The notes under the pieces were generated by a model. It did no database searches, was not told the origin of the DNA, and saw only the letters and a list, made by a program, of their open reading frames with translations. Positions 48,901 to 57,900 of a stretch of 64,000 nucleotides of DNA are shown piece by piece (within the stretch, counting starts at the first letter, position 1; each line of letters starts with the position of its first letter). Made by a program: the position numbers and the translations under genes. The stretch covers positions 38,451-102,450 of the forward strand of contig JAVTVY010025019.1 in NCBI GenBank assembly GCA_036873755.1. The letters are read 5' to 3'. This DNA is from Hanleya hanleyi. Lineage: Eukaryota > Mollusca > Polyplacophora > Lepidopleurida > Hanleyidae.

Positions 48901-51900
48901 CACATGCATGACCTATGTCAATGGCTTGGTTCACTTAGCTGATAGGGTTACTTGATAGGGTCAAACTCCAAACTTTAGATAGCATGCAGTGCTCTACATG
49001 TACAAGTCTGCATACAACCATTGTCAGAATTTGTAACCTTCCAAACTAGGGGTGTACCTAGTACCTTATTGAGATAAATGTGTGAGACTACAAATTCTAT
49101 GGCTCTTCGCCATGGGGACTGAACATCAAAGAGTTAGTGGAATTATTCCAACAGCCTATTTTACATTTAAATAGCCCCGTTTCAGTGCCTAAGGCTCTAG
49201 TTTATTTGGGCCGCGTGTATTCCAACATCTACACCAACACGTGCAAATCTCCACTGGCAAACGTTTCGGGTATGTAGTGTATTTTAACCAATGAAAACCG
49301 TTCTTACAAATAAGGTTTTCGAGAATATCTTTGGCACCGGGACAATTTGCGCAGGACATGATGCACGGTGGGCGTGAGGAATACAATATGCGCGTATATT
49401 TGTAAGGGTTATTTTGATTGGTTCAAACAGACTACATAGCGGAAACGTTTTGCCAGTGGACACGTGTTGATGTTGAGGTTTGAACATACGCGGCAGCAAT
49501 AAAAAAATCTGACTGGACGATCACAACTGGTAACGATTTCCCTTAAACCGGAAACGTTTAAAGTCTCGAATATATACTACTGGAAACGTTTGCCTTTTGA
49601 CAGGAAACGTCTGAAGTATTGGACGTTACAAAAGCAAACGTTTGCTTTTGGACAGGAAAGGTCTTCCAAATATCAATTCAAGACATCTGATTGGTTGGTG
49701 CAAGTTAAACGTTTAAATTTATTAAACGTTTGGATTCATGGCGTGAACGCCCGTCTTAAAAGGTACCGACATAATGAAGTTGAACATACCAAAGAAAGGC
49801 AGTCCTAGAATAAAAGTAACTCCGAAAATGGAAGCCAAAATATAGAATATTATATCACAATGACTTCCATTTTTGGAGTTACTTTTATCGTAGTTTATGT
49901 GAAATTGATCTGTGGGAACAATGAAAGGTAGTCCTATAATGAGGGAGGTTGCACACGTTACGCTAACCATGTGTTACCCAATTAATTTCCGTCCAATTAG
50001 ACACAACAGTAGGTGCTCATCCAACCTTGACAACCAAAATAGCTGCATTTTGCTCTTTATCTTAATATAATATCTTTATATAATTCCTCCAATACGTCAA
50101 TTCGGGATTTCAGATGAACACCATGACCACCATGTTAATTTAACCAGCATAAAGAAAGCAATATGATACCTTCTTTAACATGGTATTGTTGGTGTTGCGT
50201 TGAAACTGCAAACTGACCTGTTGAGAATTCGATGGAAAAAGGGGCCAGTGGAATGAAGTCTAGGCCTAAATACCCACAGGGCATTAAGGTCAGTTTGTAC
50301 AGAACATACATGTACCTAAGGGTAAATAAGAGAGATTATACCTAGGGGTAAATAGAGATTGATTTAGTATTATGAGTGAGAAGGGCTGGACATCAAGGTT
50401 GATGATGGTTATGTCACAAGTTAGGATAAGACAAGACATGTATTACACTTTCTGGATATCCCACAGGTTGACTGGTGGAGTACAAGATAGGAAAAGATTA
50501 TAAGATATGTTACAGCTTGCTCTTGTGAGAAAAGCAAACAGTGGCCTGCAAAGGTGATAATGAGACAATGGTAGCCAGGTTGGCTGCTATGGTAGAGCAT
50601 CTCTCACATATACACCTAACCAGCTAAACTGTATAATTTTCTCAGCAGGGTCCAAGCTTTGGTAAAGTGACGATACCAGTCTGCCATACTTTAGAGCGTA
50701 TTAATCTCATATTTTGTGAGAAAACAATGAACAGAGTAATATTTAATGCAGATAAGGGATCAAATATATGCCAAGTGACTATTAGTGACTAAATATAGAC
50801 ATACAAAAGCAATTCAACCACTAAGGATCCCCAAAACTCATCTCTGTGGAACTACTTTCATGCAGCGTAAGGCTATCCCGTGAGTCGGTTTGCACTTTTG
50901 TCCTTTTCCCTACAGCATTCTAAAGAGCCTCTGGCTTATGCCAGATCTCAAAAACATGATTATAATCACAGAAATCCAGATTTGAAATATGAAATATGAA
51001 TTTTAGCAATCGGTCACCCATGGAACAACTCAGCTGTGCAAAATTAGTCAAATTAAATCTCGACAGATTTGCCTGGGCTTGTTTGCCCCATATAGGAGTA
51101 CAGTGGGCAGTAACTCCCTTTTGTCAGCGTCATTTTCATGATCCAGACTTTAATCATGTCAATAGATATACTAGGCAGAATTTTGTTAACATCACCCACA
51201 TCAGGATCAAAGAGATATGTTCCGCTCAGTGAGTTGGATATTGTGCACACCGATTTAAACTGTCGATTTCCTAGAGAAGTTACTACAAAATTTCGCTTGG
51301 CAAACTCATGAGGAATAAAGCCACAGGCACTTCTAATTGACAGAAGCTCTTGGACTGGTGGTATTAGGCATTAAAATGGCCCAGGTAAATATCTGGCATA
51401 ATATATATTTGATGTAATGTAATACTTACTGCTTCACATAGTGTGTCCCCTAATAATGTGACGACACATTTAACACTGCCTGCACCACTGCAATGAAGAA
51501 TAAATTATGACATTTTCTGAAACAAACTATAGTCTGTATCAAGTCGCACAATTAGTGAGTGAGTGGATATGATTTTTACCAGTACCATCGTGACGTTTTG
51601 ACCATTTCACACCCGGCAACCCCACGATTACCCAAATTAGTCGCCTCCTACGACAAACTGAGGATCTTTCCATTACATTTGCTCAACGAAACCACAGGTC
51701 AACCTCCGAAATCCCCATGGGCCCGTCACACAATAAGATCATGACAATACCTGTTTGGTCAAAATTGGCGAGAGGAAGTAAAAACCTTTGCATTTCACCT
51801 TGCCAAAATTAAAATTTGTTTGTTTAGGGTAGCATAACCTTGCTATACAGACCATGGGTCAGGTCATTTTTTTATTTTATTTTATTTTTTTATTTATTTT

Positions 51901-54900
51901 TTTTCCATTTGAACTTTTCGTGATCCCATACCTGGAGACAATACTGCTTCATAAGAGTAGAGACAGAGATGTGCCAAACAGAGAAAATATTACCAATTCT
52001 TAGATGAATAAAATCAATAAATGAAAAGTTTTGGGTAGGGGCCTTTTTGGTAGGTAGGTACCGTAGGGTTACCCAAAACAAACGATATCTTAATTTTGGC
52101 CCTGTGCTTGAATTTATAAAATTCAATGCAAAATAATTAAATCTGATCTTTTTTCCGATGGGAATAGTATGTAATCAACATGGGTTCGCCTGTGGTATAA
52201 AGCATGTCAAAAATTAGACCATATTTCGGTTGGGCTTGGTGAAACTCACTTTGGACTAGATAGCAAAATTCTTTGTGGCTGGACTAAGCTCTCCTCATCT
52301 AAAATACAAAGAGATTACAAGTCAGTGGTGTAATAATCATATTTTATTTATCTGGTGAACATATAGAACAAGACATCATGTCGTACCAATACATTATGGA
52401 CTCCTGGAATATTTTACTCCCACTAGTCTCAGTAATAATTCTATCAAACAAAGATGACAAAATGGTTCAAGATCATGCATACATTTTTTTTACTATTTCG
52501 ATGATTTTAGAGGGTGGACAAATTTATTAGAACAGTCAAATGAAATTTGTCTCTGAAATTGGAACCGATTGAATTTTGATGGAACGAATGAATTATTTGA
52601 GAGATTACCTTACCGCCTACAAGCTTCTTCTGATTTTTGAATTTCTTCTTTAATGTACAACTGTGATGGAGGTAACAGTGGTGATATGGAGAGAGAAGAC
52701 TCTCCGAGCACTCATGGGATAACTATCAACTTGCCTCGCCGAATTTGCAGGGAAAGTTAATTTCTGAGACTTGTCCTGCTGATTTTAGGATAGGCTTCTG
52801 TTTTTTGACCACATGCATGTGTGATGTAAGTTGGTGTACCTAGGCAAATTCATTCTTCAGATATGATGTTAATGAGAAAACAAAGACGGATGAACGTACA
52901 TACATACATGTACATGTAACATGATGAGAATACCTCAAACACAATTTTGGCTGTAATTCATGACCTGATGTGTGTCTAGTGTAAGTTCAGTAAGCCTACT
53001 GACCTTATCATACTTGAAATATGGTGGTAATAAGCAGAGATGAACAGACAAATCTGACCCCGTGACCCACAAAAATAGGTCAATATCACCAATTTTTGAT
53101 AGGCTTCTGCTTTAAGATCATATACATATGTGTGAAGTAAGATTGGTGCTCCTAGGCATAGTCATTCTTGAGATATGGTGGTACAATCAATTCATGATTA
53201 CATGTTGTAATTGACACAGTTTGACCTGGTGACCTGGGAAAATATGGGCCAATCTCGCTGATTTTCAATAGGCTTCTGCTATGTGACCATATACATGTGT
53301 GATGTAAGTTTGGTAATCCTAGACATAGTCGTTCTTGAGATACGAGAACAATCTAATCGGAGACGGACTGATGTACGAACATACATGATGATGACAATAC
53401 CCTTCAGGGCAAAATTGCCCAAGGCCAGGGGTAAACCAGGCTGGTTAATTTTTGATGCAAGAGATTAATTTTATCCAACCTTAACTAGCTGTAATTGCTC
53501 ACAGTCATGCATGTCTATCTTTAATAAATTTGATTCACCACAATGGCAAAAGGTGGAACCGACTGAGTGGATGCAATGATAACATGAAATTACAAGATAA
53601 GATCACTTCTGGTGACCAATTTATGTGGTTATTTTCTCAAAATGATTGCCGTACTAGGCCATAGTCATTAATTATTGAAACCATTAATTTACTCTAATTA
53701 TGTATGGAATCCAGATCCCTCATGTTATCGTCATTATTACAAAATAGAATAGAATTTATTTGCCAAATTAGATGCCCATACTGAAGCAAACAATCATACA
53801 TGGAATCAAGTTATCCCCCCCCCCCCCTCTCCCCCCAAATCGTTACCCCCTTGTCAGTCGTGGGGAGATGATGAGGCCTGTCGGCGATGGCTCAATTTCC
53901 ATCTCTTAACGAACAGCCTCACCCCCACAGTTACCAAAACCCCATCCAGGAGTACAACGTCGACAGTTGAGTGGGATATGGGCAATTCCATTCCCCTTCC
54001 CGTCGACCAGAACAACCGGATGGGAGGAGAAACAGAGTCAATCGTACAATAATTGACACAATTTAATACAATTACAAACTCCTAACAATTACATGCCATA
54101 TGAGAATCTAATATGAACATGGCATATACTGTAATATATCATCATTCATATATATATGGATGTAATCACTGTAATAATTTAATTCCCCTATCAAAATTTA
54201 AACACCCTCAATTTTGGGGACAAATTCAATTGGCTGCTCTAATAAATTTGATCACCCTCTAAAATAATTGAAATATTAAAATGAACCGAGAAAAAAAAAA
54301 GGATTATCTGCACGATTTTGAACTATTTTGTCAACTTCCTGTTGTAATAAATCTGTTTCGATTTGTATCACTTATCACACTGGTCACTGGAGAGAGGTAC
54401 ATGCATGTAGACTGGTATAAATTTTGACCCCTGCCAGATCAGGCAACCTATTGTCTCTCTCACATTGCGAGGGTACAGGCTTTTTTGGCAATATATCGGC
54501 AAATATATATGGCAAACTCAACATCATTGTGCTTTGAAAATAACACACATGGTACTGGAGATTTTCTTTGATCCTGAATTTCCTTGATATTTCAGGATTA
54601 AAATCTACCTTCGAGGTCTACATCCCCTGCCAGCAGCACCAGTTAGATTGGATTGCATCCACCATAACTGGTGCTGCTGCTGCGGGGAAAGTGGACCGGG
54701 GGTCAATTTTGAAAATGGAGATCTGTCTGACGAGCCATACATCCCACAAGTCGATCAGTGCAATAGTTCTCGAGTTATTGTCCATACAAAATCTAACTAC
54801 TGAAAATCCAAGACAGCTGGAAGCTTTCTTGTATTACACAGGTAACTGAAAAGCAATCTCAACCATCCTCTCACCGATGTCAAGACACGCTCCAAGTTTG

Positions 54901-57900
54901 AAGTTGATCAGTTCAACAGTTCAACAGTTCTCGAGTTATTGGTCGGAAAAGACATGTGTAACGATCCATCTGCTGACAATGCAAGAAATCTGATGGCAGC
55001 CATCTTGAATCGCACAGGTAACGGAAAAGCAATCTCAACCGTCCTCTCGCCGATGTCGACACTCTTCAAGTTTGAAATTGAGCAGTTCAATTATTCTCGA
55101 TTTATTGCACTTAAAATTCAAGATGGCTGATAGTGGCCAACTTGGATTATGCAGGTAAATTAGCAATCCCAACAGTCCTCTCACCGATGTCAAGCCACTC
55201 TCCGAGTTTGAAGTCGATCAGTTCAATCTTTCTCGAATTAATGTCTGGACAACATCAAACTGCTAAAATTTAAGATGGATGATGGCCATCTTTAAGTACA
55301 CAGGTAAATGAAACGCATGCCAACCGTCCTCTCACTGATGTCAAGAGACTCCCCAAATTTAAGTCAATTGGTTCAATATTTCTTGAGTAATGTGTCAAGA
55401 GCTTGGAACTGCTGACAATCCAAGATGGTTGATGATGGCCATCTTGGATTACACAGGTAACTAAAAAGCAATCCCAACCATCCTCTCACCGATGTCAAGA
55501 CACTCTCCAAGTTTGAAGTCGATCGGTTGTATAGTTCTCGAGTTATTGGTTGGACAAGAAATGTGTAAAGATCCAACTGCTGAAATCCAAGATGGCTGAT
55601 GGGGGCCATCTTGGATTATGCAGGTAATCGAAAAGCAATCCTCTAACCGACGTCAAGAAACCCTCCAAGTTTGAAGTCAATCGGTTCTATAGTTCTCGAG
55701 TTATTGGTCGGACAAGAAATGTGTAAAGATACAACTGCTGAAATCCAAGATGGCTGATGACGGCCGTCTTGTATTATGCAGGTAACAGAAAAGCAATCCC
55801 AACCATCCTCTCACCGATGTCAAGACACTCTGGAAGTTGGAAGTCGATTGGTTCATTGATTCTCGAGTTATTGGTTGGACAATAAATGTGTAACGGAATA
55901 ACGGGTGTGTAACGGAATAACGGAATTACGGGTATTTCTAAGTCTCCACCCATTTATGTGGCGGGGGAACAAAAATGCACAAATTACATTTAGATACTGA
56001 GTGGAATTTCAGTGCTCTGAGAAAATATTGTTCCGATGTATTGCCTGTTCCCCTCCAATGCGAGACAGACAGTAGCTACTGGTCAGTGAAGCATGGCAAT
56101 ATAGTGGGAATCAGACCCATACATTGTGACGAGGGTATCTCATATCTGCCGAGATTGGGTTTACTTTGGCAATGGAATATTATCTGTGTACTTCTAGTGC
56201 ATTATCACAGACAGTACAACTGATAAGCTGCCGATGCATGTATTGTACATGGCAAAAATAAAAGCCGACATCTATCATTCTGTCTAGTGAATCTACAGAA
56301 ACAGATGAGCTTCTGACAGGATCCCCATTTGGGTGATGTCTGGTAAATGTCAGATTTAATAACTCCTCGTCCAATTAATATAATTATCATAACTTTCTGC
56401 TGTGACGATTAGAAGAAAATCCAGCTCTGCAATGTACAATATTATATTGTACAAACTGTGTGCTTATGGTAATCCCTCTAATAATTCAATCACAGGAAGT
56501 GAAATTTCCCACCATAAAATCTGGGGGTGATCAAATTTATTAGAACAGGAAATTAACAAAATGGTTTGAAATCCTGCATATAATTTATTATTTCTTCATT
56601 ATTTCAAAGATTTCAGAATTTTGACGGGGGGATTGAATTATTAGAGTGATTATCATATAAATGTGAATAATATTAATCATGTACGCTAATTACAGGCCTG
56701 CAAGTGCCTCACAGTAAAAATATAGGAGGAAATTTGCGAAAAAATAGGAGAAATATAGGAATTTTCTGAATAAAATATAGGAAAATATTATATAGGAAAT
56801 AAAGGAGTGCAAGACAGGTCTGTACTACATTGTATGTTCCAAAGTTTGTAGTTTTCTGGTGTTTAATCAAATTACTTTCACTGAATGGTGTCATAGTGGT
56901 CTTTTTCGAGGTGATCTGTTCTGTTATTTGATTCAGCATAGAGATTTAAATGTTTTCATATTTGCCGAGCGAAGCGAGGCGAAAAAAAATTGCTGAACTG
57001 AATTTCCTCATGTCAGTTTGACTCATTACAGAGCATTGATGAAAGTTTTCATGAGAAAAATCGACCATAGAGGTCCATGTCCCCCGCTAGCAGCACCAGT
57101 TATGGTGGATTACATCCACCATAACTGGCGCTGCTGCTGCGGGGGCCATGGACCTCTATGGTCGATTTTTTGGGGTCGATGATATCTCATATCATTGATA
57201 AGAGTATGATTTGAAAATGGAGATATCGCTGATGAGCTTAACATAATCTAATACAGCAGATGGCACCCATATTGGATTATGCACATCCATAAAACATGAT
57301 ACATGACTGTCCTCTCACTAAGGTCAAGGGACTCCCCAAGTTTGAAGTAGATCAGTTGAATCGTACTCCAGCTATTGTCCGGACAAGATCAAACTGCTTA
57401 AAATCCAATGAAATCCAGTATGGCCGATGGTGGCCATATTGGATTAAGCACGTCCTTGAAAAACAATCCTAATCCTCCTCTCAACAATGTCAAGGTACTC
57501 CCCAGGTATGAAGTAGATCGGGTGAATCGTTCTCGAGTTATTGTCCAGACAAGATTCAACTGCTTACAATCCAATATGGCTGACGGCGGCCATATTAGAT
57601 TACGCACATTGCTGAAAAACAATCCCAACCGTCCTCTCACAAATGTCAAGGCACACCCCAAATTTGAAGTTGATCGATTAAATCGTTCACGAGTTATTGT
57701 CCGGACAAGAAAATCTAAGATCCAACTGCTTATAATCCAATATGGCTGACGGTGGCTATATTGGATTATGCACATCGCTGAAAAAAATCCAAACCGTCCT
57801 CTCACCGATGTCAAGGCACTCCCCAAGTTTGAAGTAGATCAGTTGAATCGTACTCCAGTTATTGTCCGGACAAGATCAAACTGCTTAAAATCCAATGAAA

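Larger units (their letters stand above)
34939..49752. mobile_element. Outer long-inverted-repeat element enclosing the nest
   Basis: Left arm 34939 to about 35195 (GGGCCGTTCGCGCCATAAAC) and right arm about 49510-49752 (ends ATGGCGTGAACGCCC) are diverged inverse copies. Both contain several AAACGTTTCC / AAACGTTTAAA boxes and GTTGTGATCGTCCARTCAGAT at their inner ends. About 1.2 kb of non-coding sequence lies between the arms outside the LTR element. No clear target duplication seen. Two independent solo copies in opposite orientation are a weaker alternative. Confidence 0.6.

Noticed and set aside
49722..49970. 82-codon ORF with two hydrophobic segments
   Set aside because: Runs from the arm of the outer inverted-repeat element through a 20-bp inverse pair; no family match recalled and no acceptor, so an exon is not supported.
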